From positions 2,728,001-2,792,000 of the forward strand of contig NZ_LR884459.1 of NCBI RefSeq assembly GCF_904848165.1: DNA of 64,000 nucleotides, written 5' to 3'. This DNA comes from Psychrobacter arenosus. Its GTDB lineage: Bacteria > Pseudomonadota > Gammaproteobacteria > Pseudomonadales > Moraxellaceae. Each line of letters begins with the position of its first letter. Position 1 is the first letter of the stretch. A program made the position numbers and the translations under genes. This document shows positions 1 to 9,595 of this stretch, in pieces. The notes under the pieces are model-generated. The model was not told the origin of the DNA. It worked only from the letters and a program-made list of their open reading frames with translations, and did no database searches.

Positions 1-139
1 ACGCCTTGCCTAAGTCATAAACCTGCCTATTTTTTAGCAGTGGTTGACTGTTTTTATTCTATAATTTCTATTTTTATCCTATTTAATGCCAATGCGTATT
101 TAATGCTAATTTAATAGCCATTTAACTTGAGAGACCCCT

Positions 140-1615
140 ATGCCTTTTGCGACTACCAGCGACTCTGATACAGTGACTGCCCAACGTGCTCTGCCCAAGC
201 GTCTGATTGAAATCCCTGAAATGCGCCGAATTCAGCATATTCATTTTGTGGGTATTGGCGGTTCTGGAATGTGTGGTATCGCAGAGGTTTTACATAACCA
301 AGGTTATGTGGTTAGTGGTTCGGATATTAAAGAAGGCCCAGTCACTAAGCGTCTACGAGAAGTGGGCATGGAGGTCTTTATCGGTCATGACTCACAGAAT
401 ATCGCTAACGCGGATGTAGTAGTAGTCTCTACCGCTATTGACCGTAAAAACCCTGAAATTCAAGCGGCGTTAAAAGCCCGCCTGCCTGTGGTACGCCGTG
501 CCGATATGTTGGGTGAGCTCATGCGCTATCGTCACAGTATCGCTGTCGCCGGTGCTCATGGTAAGACGACGACCACCAGTTTGCTCACCACTATGCTTGA
601 TGAAGCCGGTTTAGACCCTACTTATGTAATCGGTGGCAAGTTAAACGCCTCCGGCAAAAATGCAGCTTTAGGCGACAGTCGTTATTTAGTGGCAGAAGCC
701 GATGAGTCTGATGCGTCATTCTTATCGCTACATCCTATGGCGGCTATTGTCACGAATATCGACCAAGACCATATGGAAACGTATGAAAATAGCTTTGATA
801 AACTCAAAGCCGCCTATATTCAATTTTTACAAAACATGCCTTTTTATGGTCTGGCTGTAGTGTGCGGTGATGATACCGAACTGTATGATATGATTGATGA
901 TATCGGTCGCCCTGTCTTGACCTTTGGCTTTAAGTCTCATAATGACGTGCAGGCGGTCGACATGCGAGTTGAGGGCACTAAAACCCACTTTACCGTGCTG
1001 CGTAAAGACCGTGAGCCGTTGCCACTAACACTAAATATTCCAGGCGAACATAACGTCTATAATGCGTTAGCAGCCATCACTATGGCGACGGACGAAGGGG
1101 TAGATAACGAAGCGATTGAGCGTGCTCTACAGAAATTTGCAGGGGTGGGTCGTCGTTTTGAGCATCAAGCCTGTGTCAGTTATGGTGACGGCGATGTTTT
1201 ATTAGTCGATGATTACGGACATCACCCGAAAGAAGTCGAAGCGACGATTAAAGCGGCGCGTCAGAGTTATCCTGAGCGCCGTATCGTACTGCTTTTTCAA
1301 CCGCACCGTTACAGCCGTACCCGCGATTGTTATGATGATTTCGTTGCGGTACTGTCTAGCGTTGATGAGCTGCTATTATTGGATGTCTATGCGGCAGGTG
1401 AGAGCCCAATTACGGGCGCAGACACCAAGTCGTTGGCACGCAGTATTCGCTTACGCGGTGAAGTTGAGCCTACCATAGTAGATAAAGATGATTTGGCTCC
1501 GGTAATGCAGCGTTTGCTAAAAGCAGGCGACTTGTTGATTACCCAAGGTGCTGGTAACGTGGGTCAAATTGCCTTAGATTTAGCCGCCAACAATCTGTAT
1601 TTGACTTCAAACTAA
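140..1615 (+). CDS. murC: UDP-N-acetylmuramate--L-alanine ligase MurC
   Basis: This cytoplasmic Mur ligase adds L-alanine to UDP-MurNAc with ATP, the first step in building the peptidoglycan stem peptide. The 491-residue protein has the normal MurC length. The N-terminal Rossmann motif [12 protein letters not shown] lies near residues 38-49, the ATP-binding loop [10 protein letters not shown] near 139-148, and the C-terminal ligase domain contains DDYGHHPKE and FQPHRYSRT. The first 30 residues extend slightly beyond the usual start. The ATG follows a modest GAGAG ribosome site. It is the first gene of a co-directional run with ddl, ftsQ, ftsA and ftsZ, as in the standard division and cell-wall cluster; ddl follows 73 bp later. 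Confidence 0.97.
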   Translation: MPFATTSDSDTVTAQRALPKRLIEIPEMRRIQHIHFVGIGGSGMCGIAEVLHNQGYVVSGSDIKEGPVTKRLREVGMEVFIGHDSQNIANADVVVVSTAIDRKNPEIQAALKARLPVVRRADMLGELMRYRHSIAVAGAHGKTTTTSLLTTMLDEAGLDPTYVIGGKLNASGKNAALGDSRYLVAEADESDASFLSLHPMAAIVTNIDQDHMETYENSFDKLKAAYIQFLQNMPFYGLAVVCGDDTELYDMIDDIGRPVLTFGFKSHNDVQAVDMRVEGTKTHFTVLRKDREPLPLTLNIPGEHNVYNALAAITMATDEGVDNEAIERALQKFAGVGRRFEHQACVSYGDGDVLLVDDYGHHPKEVEATIKAARQSYPERRIVLLFQPHRYSRTRDCYDDFVAVLSSVDELLLLDVYAAGESPITGADTKSLARSIRLRGEVEPTIVDKDDLAPVMQRLLKAGDLLITQGAGNVGQIALDLAANNLYLTSN

Positions 1616-1688
1616 GACTGCTTAGTGGCTGTATTTTCCTAATTTTATTATTTTATTGTTTATTACTGACTGAGCGAGAACTCATACT

Positions 1689-2720
1689 ATGGTAGCTGCC
1701 CCTTCTATGTTGCAAGATAACGCTTCTGCGCCCCTAAAAAATGCTGGCGTTTCGGCCAATGACACTAATAATGCTACTGAGCAGAGCGAGCAGCAACAGC
1801 ATCTAATCACTGATCCTAGCGTGTTTGGCAAGGTCGCAGTGGTGTGCGGTGGCTTGAGTAATGAGCGTGAAGTGTCTTTAAATAGTGGTATGGCAGTATT
1901 GTCAGCCTTACAAGCACAAGGCGTAGATGCCGCACAGTTTGACCCTATGCACAATGACATCACTGAGCTAAAGCAATACGATCGTGTGTTTAACGTATTG
2001 CATGGTCGCGGCGGTGAAGACGGTCGTCTACAAGGACTGCTCGAGTGGTTAGAGATTCCGCAGACGGGCTCTGGCATCTTGGCTTCAGCTATCGGTATGG
2101 ATAAAGTCCGTACCAAGCAGTTGTGGCAAGGGTGTGGTATTGCGACTGCTCCATTTGCGCTATTGACCGCTGATACGGACTGGCAGCAAATCGTCAATAC
2201 TTTAGGCTTGCCGCTCATTATTAAGCCGGTCCATGAAGGCTCTAGTATCGGCATGAGCAAAGTTAACCATTTGGATGAGTTACCAGGCGCTTATGAGATG
2301 GCGGTAGCTTGTGGCGATGTGGTGATGGCCGAAAAATGGATCACGGGTCGTGAGTTCACTATCGTGATTATCGATGATGAGCCGTATCCGGTTATTCGCC
2401 TTGAGCCTGCCGATATCACTAACTTTTACGACTATGAGGCCAAATATAATCGCAATGATACTTCCTACTTTATCCCTTGCGGGCTTTCAGCGGCGGAAGA
2501 AAAGTATTTGCAGGCGTTAAGCCTATCTGCTTTTCGCGCAGTAGATGCCAAGGGTTGGGGCCGCATCGATGCTATGCAAGATGAAGCGGGACACTTTTGG
2601 TTATTGGAAATTAATACGGTGCCGGGTATGACCGATCACAGCCTAGTGCCGATGGCGGCGAAGGCAAAAGGTATGGATTTTGAGGCCTTATGCTGGCATA
2701 TCCTCGCACAGACGCTTTAG
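1689..2720 (+). CDS. ddl: D-alanine--D-alanine ligase (DdlB type)
   Basis: This ATP-grasp enzyme joins two D-alanines to supply the terminal dipeptide of the peptidoglycan stem. Recognisable parts are GGLSNEREVSLNSG near residue 57, the HGRGGEDG loop, KPVHEGSSIGMSKV in the ATP-grasp region, and the C-terminal EINTVPGMTDHSLVP segment. At 343 residues it is about 35-40 longer than typical Ddl. The extra length is a polar N-terminal tail rich in Ala, Asn and Gln before the FGKVAVVCGG strand. A second ATG at 1710 could shorten this only slightly, so the tail appears genuine. The gene sits between murC and ftsQ, as expected for ddlB. Confidence 0.96.
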   Translation: MVAAPSMLQDNASAPLKNAGVSANDTNNATEQSEQQQHLITDPSVFGKVAVVCGGLSNEREVSLNSGMAVLSALQAQGVDAAQFDPMHNDITELKQYDRVFNVLHGRGGEDGRLQGLLEWLEIPQTGSGILASAIGMDKVRTKQLWQGCGIATAPFALLTADTDWQQIVNTLGLPLIIKPVHEGSSIGMSKVNHLDELPGAYEMAVACGDVVMAEKWITGREFTIVIIDDEPYPVIRLEPADITNFYDYEAKYNRNDTSYFIPCGLSAAEEKYLQALSLSAFRAVDAKGWGRIDAMQDEAGHFWLLEINTVPGMTDHSLVPMAAKAKGMDFEALCWHILAQTL

Positions 2721-2727
2721 TAGTCAA

Positions 2728-2797
2728 GCGCTTGCAATAACACCTGAGCCACTACCGATAAAAAGGAGGGGGGAGGGGATAATATTATTGCAAGCGC
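2728..2797. repeat. 13-bp perfect inverted repeat flanking a G-rich tract
   Basis: The arms are GCGCTTGCAATAA at 2728-2740 and its exact reverse complement at 2785-2797. The 44-nt loop carries AGGAGGGGGGAGGGG (about 2765-2779). It lies just after the ddl stop. No uridine run follows on the plus strand, so it is not a standard intrinsic terminator. Confidence 0.8.
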
Positions 2798-2894
2798 GAT
2801 ACATGGCCAGTCGCTGTGATAGCCCCTATTATCGCTAAGCCGCTACTAAGCACCTTGTTAAACTGCCACTAAGCATTGCTAGAAGGTTGTCAAC

Positions 2895-2930
2895 TTACAC
2901 AATCGTAAACTAATATGTAAGATTGTGTAA
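2895..2930. repeat. 10-bp inverted repeat, possible operator or hairpin
   Basis: TTACACAATC at 2895-2904 is matched by GATTGTGTAA at 2921-2930, with a 16-nt spacer that has a smaller GTAA/TTAC symmetry. It lies about 35 bp upstream of the candidate promoter for ftsQ, so a regulator-binding role is possible but unproven. Confidence 0.6.
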
Positions 2931-2963
2931 ATCCCTTGCAATGGCGCAGGGTTTAACTATTGT

Positions 2964-2992
2964 TTGCCGTGAAAATACGGTAGTATGATACT
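2964..2992 (+). promoter_or_regulatory. Possible sigma-70 promoter upstream of ftsQ
   Basis: TTGCCG at 2964-2969 and GATACT at 2987-2992 are separated by 17 bp. Each box departs from consensus. If used, it would give a leader of about 320 nt before ftsQ. The call rests on the hexamers and spacing only. Confidence 0.3.
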
Positions 2993-3322
2993 ATTTAGGG
3001 ATGCTAAATACCTCTAAATAGAGTTATAGTTTACTATTAAGCAAAACTTATAGGGTAAGCTGCGCTAAGGTAAAAGCGTGTATAGATTTGGCTCTGTTTT
3101 TAGTCTGACGATTAGGTTGGTTACTAATCACCTCTCAGTTAGTTCTTAGTATCTCAGTAAGCCCCTTTTTCAAAGTGACTATTAAGCTTAACTGTCTATT
3201 GGCTGACTCTAGTTAATAGCGGTGCTATTAATAGCTGATCATTAATGGTTGTTAATAGTCGTTAATGACAGGCAAACGCTAATTTCTTAATTCAATTCCA
3301 AAATTTGATGCGATAAAAATCA

Positions 3323-4222
3323 ATGGTAGACGGCACGACACTTCACGCACTTCCTGAACAGTCTAATTCAGAAGCAACGGACACTCGCGGTGATTTCGTG
3401 ATACCGAGTTGGGGTCGTTATCTGGTCTATATCATGTTGGCGCTGATAGTTGCCGCTAGTGTTGCTTTCGCTATTCGCAGCTATCAAAACGCTCCCAATG
3501 CCAACATTTATATCGATCCTACTGGCTTAAGTCCTGCGCAATATCAGGCGTTAAAGTCGACGATGGGTGAACAGGCCTCTGGCAATTATTTCATTGCTGA
3601 TATCCAGTCGATGCGCAATATTGCTTTAAGTCTCTCTTGGATTGATGAAGTCAGCTTAGTGAGAGATTGGCAGCGGGGGATTGTCATCACCGCTTTGCCT
3701 AAAAAAGCCGTAGCAAAATTTGGTACGGAGCGACTGGTAGATGCAGAAGGGCAGGTGTTTGTGCCCGTAGAATCTATGGCCGCTGATGAGCAGCAACTGG
3801 TAACTTTACAGGGTAATAAAGGCCAAGCTCCAGTTATTATGCAGCAAATGCAACAAGTCAATCAGTGGTTTGCGCCACTTGATATTAAAGTGGTAGATAT
3901 TATTTTAACCCCACGGATGACTTGGTTGATTCGTTTTGATGATGGCTTGCGGGTGATTGTCGATAATGAAAATACAGCGCAAAAATTATTAAATCTAAGC
4001 CAGCTGCTCGGCAATCAATTAAGTCAGCAGCGCGATAAGATTCAAGCGGTAGATTTACGTTATAAGAATGGGTTTACCATTACTTGGCATGCCAATGCCG
4101 ATGAGTCAGTAAGTAATGCTGCAGCCAATAATCCTAATCTAGCGCAAGCTGCAGAAGCACCGAATTTAGAGGGTATTGCAGAGACTGTAGCGTTAAATGA
4201 TGCTGATGTGGTCTTAGATTAA
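3323..4222 (+). CDS. ftsQ: Cell division protein FtsQ
   Basis: FtsQ is a bitopic inner-membrane divisome protein that links FtsB/FtsL to the early division proteins. The sequence shows a short cytoplasmic N-terminus, one membrane segment at about residues 31-48 (YLVYIMLALIVAASVAFAI), then a periplasmic POTRA-like region containing NIALSLSWIDEVSLVRDWQRGIVI and a beta domain. The 299 residues match the family. The ATG at 3323 has no clear Shine-Dalgarno. Identification is helped by its position between ddl and ftsA. The C-terminal 40 residues are Ala/Asn/Glu-rich and probably flexible. Confidence 0.92.
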   Translation: MVDGTTLHALPEQSNSEATDTRGDFVIPSWGRYLVYIMLALIVAASVAFAIRSYQNAPNANIYIDPTGLSPAQYQALKSTMGEQASGNYFIADIQSMRNIALSLSWIDEVSLVRDWQRGIVITALPKKAVAKFGTERLVDAEGQVFVPVESMAADEQQLVTLQGNKGQAPVIMQQMQQVNQWFAPLDIKVVDIILTPRMTWLIRFDDGLRVIVDNENTAQKLLNLSQLLGNQLSQQRDKIQAVDLRYKNGFTITWHANADESVSNAAANNPNLAQAAEAPNLEGIAETVALNDADVVLD

Positions 4223-4503
4223 GTTATAGAGCGCTTATTTGACTTATTATGTCCAATCAAATGTAAGAAAAAATGTACAATCACGGCTCTCAGTTGTAGT
4301 ACCGCTAGTGGAGCTGCTATATTCTTACCTGGTTTGCTAGCGACCGGGTTTATGCTTTTTTATACCGCGAAACTAGCAAGCGGACGACTTATCAAAATTC
4401 CTCTCTTACTTTAAATTTGAGATTCATGGCCCTAAAGTGTGCTCTTTACTAATGGTTAAAGGTAGCTTTCGGTTTTTCTAATTGTCACAGTTTGCCTTTT
4501 AAA

Positions 4504-5781
4504 ATGAAAAAAATAGAAAATCTGGTTGTCATTCACTTAAGTGCCTCTGCCGTTTATGCAGTGATTGGCCAAGTTGTGTCTGCGTCAGACATTCGTATTA
4601 TGGGCGTGGGTAAAGTGGCCAGTGTTGACTTTTATCAAGGTCAAATTAGACATTGGGAGCGCCTAAAAAGCTCTATCCGGCAGGCCATTCAAATTGCTGA
4701 AGATATGGCCAACTGCCGCGTGCACAGCGTCTGGTTAAGTCTATCTACGCCTGAATTGGTCAGTAAAAATAGTGCAGGTAACGTGGTTATTGAAGAGGAG
4801 CGGGTGCAGACGAAAGATATCGTCAACGCACTTAGTCTTGCCAAGACCAAAGACATGCCCAGCAATTATTATTTGATGCACCATAGCCAGCAAGGCATTT
4901 ACGTTGATGACCAAGAGGCTATGGTCGATGACGCTATCGGTATGTACGCCAATAAGATTTCGGTGATGTATCACCTCATGATGATGCCAGTAGCCAGCCG
5001 ACAAAATATTCAAAAGTTGCTGCAAGAGTGTGATGTCAGCGTCGACCATGTCTTATTTGATGCCGTATCTACCGCTGAATATAGCTTGATGCCGTTAGAG
5101 CGTGAGCAGGGTGTGTGTTTGGTAGATATCGGGGCGAGTACTACTAGCGTCTGTGTCTACAAAGAGAACAAATTAATCTTTACCGGCTGTGTGCCTCAAG
5201 GCAGCTTAATGGTAACGATGGATATCTCTGCTGAGATGAATATCTCGATGGTGGAGGCAGAAAAGCTTAAAAAACGTCATGGTACCGTCGATGTGACCAG
5301 TATTGACCCTGGTCAGTTTATTATGGTTAGACCGGTAGGCAGTACCGATGAAATTACAGTCAATGTGCATAATTTGGCTGAAATTATTGCCGCGCGTTAC
5401 GTCGAAATCTTTAAAGCGGTCTTTGGTGAAGTTATTGATGCCGGCTTATTTGATTATCTAGATCGCGGTGTGGTGTTGGCAGGTGGTGGTAGTGCCGTCA
5501 GAGGTATTATTCCTTTTACGAAGAAACTGCTGAATATGCCGGTTTTCTTAACCAATCCGCATGATTCTATTAGTGCTTATCATCATAATGAAGATGAGAT
5601 ATTTAAGCGCTTAAGCCGAGAAGTGACAGAGCGTGAGTTGCAAACGGCGTTTGGTGCATTGCTCTACAGTCAAAGTGATCAGTTCCGTTATAGCGAGAAG
5701 AGCTCGCCTGATGCTTTGAGTCAGAGTAAGGTCACCGGTTTGATGCAACGATTAAATAATGTTTTAAAACGCGTCTTATAG
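4504..5781 (+). CDS. ftsA: Cell division protein FtsA
   Basis: FtsA is the actin-like ATPase that tethers FtsZ to the inner membrane and recruits later division proteins. Visible motifs are CLVDIGASTTSVCVYKENKL (phosphate 1) and VVLAGGGSAVRGI (adenosine). The C-terminal LMQRLNNVLKRVL forms the amphipathic membrane-targeting helix. I chose the ATG at 4504, giving MKKIENLVVIHLSAS, over a TTG at 4492 in the same frame; neither has a clear Shine-Dalgarno. The gene lies 280 bp after ftsQ and about 520 bp before ftsZ. Those gaps are much longer than usual for this cluster. Confidence 0.95.
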   Translation: MKKIENLVVIHLSASAVYAVIGQVVSASDIRIMGVGKVASVDFYQGQIRHWERLKSSIRQAIQIAEDMANCRVHSVWLSLSTPELVSKNSAGNVVIEEERVQTKDIVNALSLAKTKDMPSNYYLMHHSQQGIYVDDQEAMVDDAIGMYANKISVMYHLMMMPVASRQNIQKLLQECDVSVDHVLFDAVSTAEYSLMPLEREQGVCLVDIGASTTSVCVYKENKLIFTGCVPQGSLMVTMDISAEMNISMVEAEKLKKRHGTVDVTSIDPGQFIMVRPVGSTDEITVNVHNLAEIIAARYVEIFKAVFGEVIDAGLFDYLDRGVVLAGGGSAVRGIIPFTKKLLNMPVFLTNPHDSISAYHHNEDEIFKRLSREVTERELQTAFGALLYSQSDQFRYSEKSSPDALSQSKVTGLMQRLNNVLKRVL

Positions 5782-6300
5782 GTTAGATAGCATAGCTCTT
5801 ACAGAAGAGCTCTTATAAGTTAGCTGCTGAGTTATAAACCACTATTTTGCGTCTATAACGTTGGTTTAAAGGTAAATATAAGTCCCTGAAACCCAACAAA
5901 CTAAGCCTAGCATTTAGGCTAGCTATTGTATGATGCGGACTATTTTATTATGCTATCGGCTAACGAGCTAAGCTACGGGGCAAAACCTGCTGCTATAAGC
6001 TAAAAATTAGTGAAGAATGATTTGCTAGATGCCGCGAAGGATGCGTAGCATCTCACCTTTATTTATGAATAATAGCGATAGCTGACCGAAGGCCGCTCTT
6101 TATTGAGCACGCTAACGGTACAGCCGCCTTAGATGCGTCACTAAATTAGGTATGCCGGTCTTATTAGAGCCCGTTATGCCTTAGTGATTATATTATTATC
6201 CCTATCGATCATATTGTATGTTGATGGCAATACCCAATGAGACTGCGAGGCTATACTACCTTGCTGCCCAATGACCATCACCAACTGGAGAATAAAATTT
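5782..6300. other. About 520-bp leader region upstream of ftsZ
   Basis: I see no supported gene. The stretch has several short dyads, for example AGCCTA/TAGGCT near 5906-5924 and AGATGC/GCATCT near 6026-6053. It is presumably the ftsZ promoter and leader region, but no single promoter stands out. Confidence 0.5.
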
Positions 6301-7467
6301 ATGTCAAAGTACACCATGTCAGATGACAATCAACCTCATAATAACGGCCAAGCCCGCTTTACAGTATTCGGTGTTGGCGGCGGTGGCGGTAATGCTGTCG
6401 AGCACATGGTGCAGCAAGGCATTAAAGGCGTCACTTTTGTGTGTGCCAATACAGACAGACAAGCCTTAGATCGTTTGACTGCTCCTAATAAATTGCAATT
6501 GGGTGCCAAAGCCAACCGTGGGCTAGGCGCTGGGGCAAACCCAGAAGTAGGTCGTGAAGCGGCTGAAAGTGAAGAAGAAGCCATCCGCAAACTGTTAGAA
6601 AACTCGGACATGGTCTTTATTACTGCCGGTATGGGTGGTGGTACCGGTACAGGCGCTGCGCCAGTAGTGGCTCGTATCGCGAAAGAGATGGAATTGTTGA
6701 CCGTAGCCGTGGTGACCACGCCTTTCAAATTTGAAGGAGGTCGTCGTATTAAGGCGGCTAAAGCGGGTATTGAGCAGCTTACTAACTTTGTAGACTCTAT
6801 TATTACTATTCCGAATGACAAATTGATGAGTGTCTACGGCAATATCTCTATGCCTGAAGCCTTCAAAAAAGCGGATGACGTGCTTTTACACGCGGTACAA
6901 GGGATTGCTGAAACTATCGCTACTGACGGTGTAATCAACATCGACTTTAACGATATCCGCGCTGCTATGACTGCAAAAGGTCATGCGATGATGGGTATCG
7001 GCCGTGCTAGCGGTGATGATCGTGCCCGTCAAGCGACTGAAAAAGCTATCAAATCACCATTGCTTGATGATTTGCGCTTAGAAAACGCTAAAGGCCTGAT
7101 TGTCAACGTTATCTCTTCAGCTACTTTGTCACTTATCGAATTGAATGAAATCAGTCAGATTGTTGATAATATTACTGACATCGATGATGGTAATATTTTC
7201 TACGGTTCAGTTATCGATGAGAAAATGGGCGATGACTTGCATGTTACCGTAATTGCTACAGGCCTAACTTTAGATGAAAAGCAAGAAGCGCCAGCGCCAA
7301 TCCCTTCAGTAACCAGCACGAAGCCAGTAGATCCGGCGCAACATACCACTGCGTTGAATAATCAGAAGAATGCTAGTGCGGCGCCAGCAGCCACCCAAGC
7401 TCAACCTGCTGCAGCGACTAAGACCAATAGTATCCAAGACTATTTAAGACGCCAACAGAATAACTAG
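6301..7467 (+). CDS. ftsZ: Cell division GTPase FtsZ
   Basis: FtsZ is the tubulin homologue that polymerises into the Z ring at mid-cell. The tubulin signature GGGTGTG is at residues 113-119, GGGGGNAVEHM is near the N-terminus, and VVTTPFKFEGGRR follows the GTPase core. A proline/alanine/glutamine-rich linker leads to the C-terminal peptide SIQDYLRRQQNN, the expected docking site for FtsA and ZipA. I chose the ATG at 6301 because GGAG lies about 10 bp upstream; the in-frame ATG at 6271 would add ten residues unlike any FtsZ. The predicted product is 388 residues. A strong terminator follows. Confidence 0.97.
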   Translation: MSKYTMSDDNQPHNNGQARFTVFGVGGGGGNAVEHMVQQGIKGVTFVCANTDRQALDRLTAPNKLQLGAKANRGLGAGANPEVGREAAESEEEAIRKLLENSDMVFITAGMGGGTGTGAAPVVARIAKEMELLTVAVVTTPFKFEGGRRIKAAKAGIEQLTNFVDSIITIPNDKLMSVYGNISMPEAFKKADDVLLHAVQGIAETIATDGVINIDFNDIRAAMTAKGHAMMGIGRASGDDRARQATEKAIKSPLLDDLRLENAKGLIVNVISSATLSLIELNEISQIVDNITDIDDGNIFYGSVIDEKMGDDLHVTVIATGLTLDEKQEAPAPIPSVTSTKPVDPAQHTTALNNQKNASAAPAATQAQPAAATKTNSIQDYLRRQQNN

Positions 7468-7505
7468 GCTCTATAAGTTAAGGTTCTAGGCTGTTCTTTG
7501 TAAGT

Positions 7506-7537
7506 AAAAAACCAGTGAGCAATCACTGGTTTTTTTA
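7506..7537 (+). terminator. Rho-independent terminator after ftsZ
   Basis: ACCAGTGA and TCACTGGT form an 8-bp stem with a GCAA loop, flanked by A and T runs. The T run on the plus strand fits termination of the ftsZ transcript and separates it from lpxC. Confidence 0.92.
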
Positions 7538-7893
7538 TGACTTTTTTATAGTGGGGCAAGGGCGTTATTAATAGTAAGACAAGAGACTCTTTGGCTGATT
7601 GATTTATCCTGCTATATAACTAGTTCTAATATCACCCTAGTACAGGTTGCTATAGAAGGTCATATCCTTATAGTTTTAACTAAAATAGTCCGCTAATTTT
7701 AGCTGGCTTAGCTTAGCGGGTAATCGCAAATGAACAAAAGTAAAAAATACTGCATTAATAAATAATAAAATCATAGCGATAAGAAAAATAAAACCCAGTT
7801 ATTACTACAGCAGTCCTAAGTTGCGATGGTATTTAAGCTATAGCTGGTGGTACACTAGCGATAAATGTAACAAAACATGTTGGTAGAGACCTT
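7538..7893. other. Gap between the ftsZ terminator and lpxC
   Basis: This AT-rich stretch of about 355 bp has no supported gene. It should contain the lpxC promoter, but I could not settle on one pair of hexamers. Confidence 0.4.
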
Positions 7894-8787
7894 ATGAAAC
7901 AGCGCACTATTAAACAGTCGATTCACACCAGTGGCATTGGTTTGCACAGTGGTAAAACCGTTGCGCTAGCCTTTCATCCTTTGCCAGACAATCAAGGCAT
8001 TCATTTTGAACGCTCGGATTTACCTAATAATCCACGCATCCCCGCTCAAGCAGCTTTAGTCACTGACACGATGATGTCTTCTAATTTAGTTAAAGACGAT
8101 GTCCGTATTGGCACAGTAGAGCATTTATTAAGTGCAGTGGCCGGTTTAGGCATTGATAATTTATTGATTCAAGTTTCTGCGCCTGAAATTCCTATTATGG
8201 ATGGCAGTGCTTTACCGTTTGTAGAGCTATTTATGAGCGCAGGATTGGTTGAGCAAGCCGAACTTAAGCAATTTTTACAGATAACTGCCCCAGTTAAGGT
8301 CGAAACGGAAGATAAATGGGCAGAGTTAGTGCCTTACACCGGCTATGAGTTGAATTTTGAAATTGATTTCAATCATCCTGCCTTTGCAAAAGACTATCAA
8401 CGCGCCTCGCTTAACTTTTCTAGCGATAACTTTATCTCGCAACTTAGCCGCGCTAGAACTTTCGGCTTTCTAAAGGATATTGAGCAATTGCGTCAGCATA
8501 ACTTAGCGCTTGGTGGCAGCATGGAAAATGCTATCGTCTTGGACGATGCCGGTATTATGAATAGTGAGGGGCTAAGATTTAACGATGAATTTGTCCGTCA
8601 TAAGATACTGGACGCTATGGGAGACTTATATTTGATTGGTTATCCTATAATTGGCCAGTTCAATGCCTATAAATCGGGTCATGCTCTAAATAATAAACTG
8701 GTAAATAAAGTGCTAGCCTCACCAGAATGTTTTGAAGTTGTAACATTTGATGACAATGTAAGATGCCCGATTTCTTACTTTTTATAA
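7894..8787 (+). CDS. lpxC: UDP-3-O-acyl-N-acetylglucosamine deacetylase LpxC
   Basis: LpxC is the zinc-dependent cytoplasmic deacetylase that commits UDP-acyl-GlcNAc to lipid A synthesis. It has the usual tandem-domain length (297 residues). Metal ligands are visible as His77 in TVEHLLSAVAGLGIDN and His236 and Asp240 in RHKILDAMGDLYLIG. The catalytic-region histidine lies in SGHALNNKL near residue 264. The ATG follows GAGACC. The gene is after ftsZ, as in Pseudomonas and Acinetobacter. It is convergent with dciA, and an intervening hairpin lies at 8926-8953. Confidence 0.97.
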   Translation: MKQRTIKQSIHTSGIGLHSGKTVALAFHPLPDNQGIHFERSDLPNNPRIPAQAALVTDTMMSSNLVKDDVRIGTVEHLLSAVAGLGIDNLLIQVSAPEIPIMDGSALPFVELFMSAGLVEQAELKQFLQITAPVKVETEDKWAELVPYTGYELNFEIDFNHPAFAKDYQRASLNFSSDNFISQLSRARTFGFLKDIEQLRQHNLALGGSMENAIVLDDAGIMNSEGLRFNDEFVRHKILDAMGDLYLIGYPIIGQFNAYKSGHALNNKLVNKVLASPECFEVVTFDDNVRCPISYFL

Positions 8788-8925
8788 AAAATTATAAAGT
8801 CAAGGTAAAAGTTGCCTTAACTATACAAAACCCCGTAACACTGTTGCAAGAAACCATCTTAAAGCCTAAATCAAGTACATAACCTTACCTATTGTACTAG
8901 CAAATCTTCCGTTTATCCCTGTCAA

Positions 8926-8953
8926 CCCCATCAACACCCTAGCCTTGATGGGG
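8926..8953. repeat. 9-bp hairpin between convergent lpxC and dciA
   Basis: CCCCATCAA at 8926-8934 pairs with TTGATGGGG at 8945-8953 over a 10-nt loop. There is no adjacent T run on either strand, so it may stabilise mRNA 3' ends rather than act as a full intrinsic terminator. Confidence 0.6.
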
Positions 8954-9076
8954 CAGTATCCTGTGGAATCTAATAATGGCCGTTGCAGGTAATATACAAA
9001 AATAGCCCTTAAATCCTGCTTATTATTCCCCTTACCCCCGCCTCTGTTTACATAAGATTACAATTAAAAAATCTTA

Positions 9077-9595
9077 TTAGTCCTTATTTGCAAGTTTCAG
9101 CAGCGCCTTTTTCAGCCGTTCATCTTTAATGACATGGCTTGCAGCGTGTGCTATAGTCTGCCTTGTCGTTTCGCTGAAGCCTTTGTTTCTATAGGGTTGC
9201 AGGGAATCTACAGAAGACTTACTAGATTTTCCCCGGTTATTTTTCTGTAGAGAGTGATGAGTAGGAGAGGCAGTAACTATGATGCTAATCTTACGAATTT
9301 TAGCGAAAGACGTTGAGTTCTCACTTAGTAAGCGCACGTATTCAGATTGTAAATAACGCATGTGGTTAGCGGCAGTCTGCGATAGGACACTTAAAGTAAG
9401 CGCTTCTTCTGTTAATGCAACAACTTGACAGGTGGTTAAGATTTCTTCGGGTAGACAGTCTACTAAGATATTTTTAACCTCTGCTGTAGCCGCCATAAGC
9501 CGTTTAAGAGTATCAGCAAGCTCACTTGGTAACGCACTTTTAGCTGCAGATTGATGATCAATAAGAGTAGCTAGGTGATTGGGGGTTTTAGACAT
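9077..9595 (-). CDS. dciA: DciA-like helicase-loading factor (DUF721)
   Basis: DciA is the ancestral loader of the replicative helicase DnaB in bacteria without DnaC. The protein has the DUF721-type fold region with EEILTTCQVVALTEEALTLSV followed by a helix around MRYLQSEYVRLL. The basic C-terminal part contains KKNNRGKSSKSS and a helical end. The neighbourhood supports the call: lpxC on one side and an M23 peptidase nearby match the usual lpxC-dciA-M23 order, though here dciA is inverted relative to both. I chose the ATG at 9595, preceded by GAGAAG, over the TTG at 9607. The product is 172 residues. The N-terminus is variable in this family, so confidence is moderate to high. Confidence 0.75.
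   Translation of the reverse strand: MSKTPNHLATLIDHQSAAKSALPSELADTLKRLMAATAEVKNILVDCLPEEILTTCQVVALTEEALTLSVLSQTAANHMRYLQSEYVRLLSENSTSFAKIRKISIIVTASPTHHSLQKNNRGKSSKSSVDSLQPYRNKGFSETTRQTIAHAASHVIKDERLKKALLKLANKD

Larger units (their letters stand above)
2721..3322. other. 602-bp gene-free stretch between ddl and ftsQ
   Basis: No convincing coding frame is visible. The stretch holds a 13-bp inverted repeat enclosing a G-rich tract, a 10-bp inverted repeat, and a possible sigma-70 promoter, each listed separately. In most gammaproteobacteria ddl and ftsQ are adjacent or overlapping, so this gap is unusual. Confidence 0.8.

Noticed and set aside
1682..2260. 192-codon minus-strand frame opposite ddl
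   Set aside because: The ddl translation carries the full set of ATP-grasp motifs; the opposite frame has none.
8926..8953. Hairpin between lpxC and dciA as an intrinsic terminator
   Set aside because: No U run on either strand.
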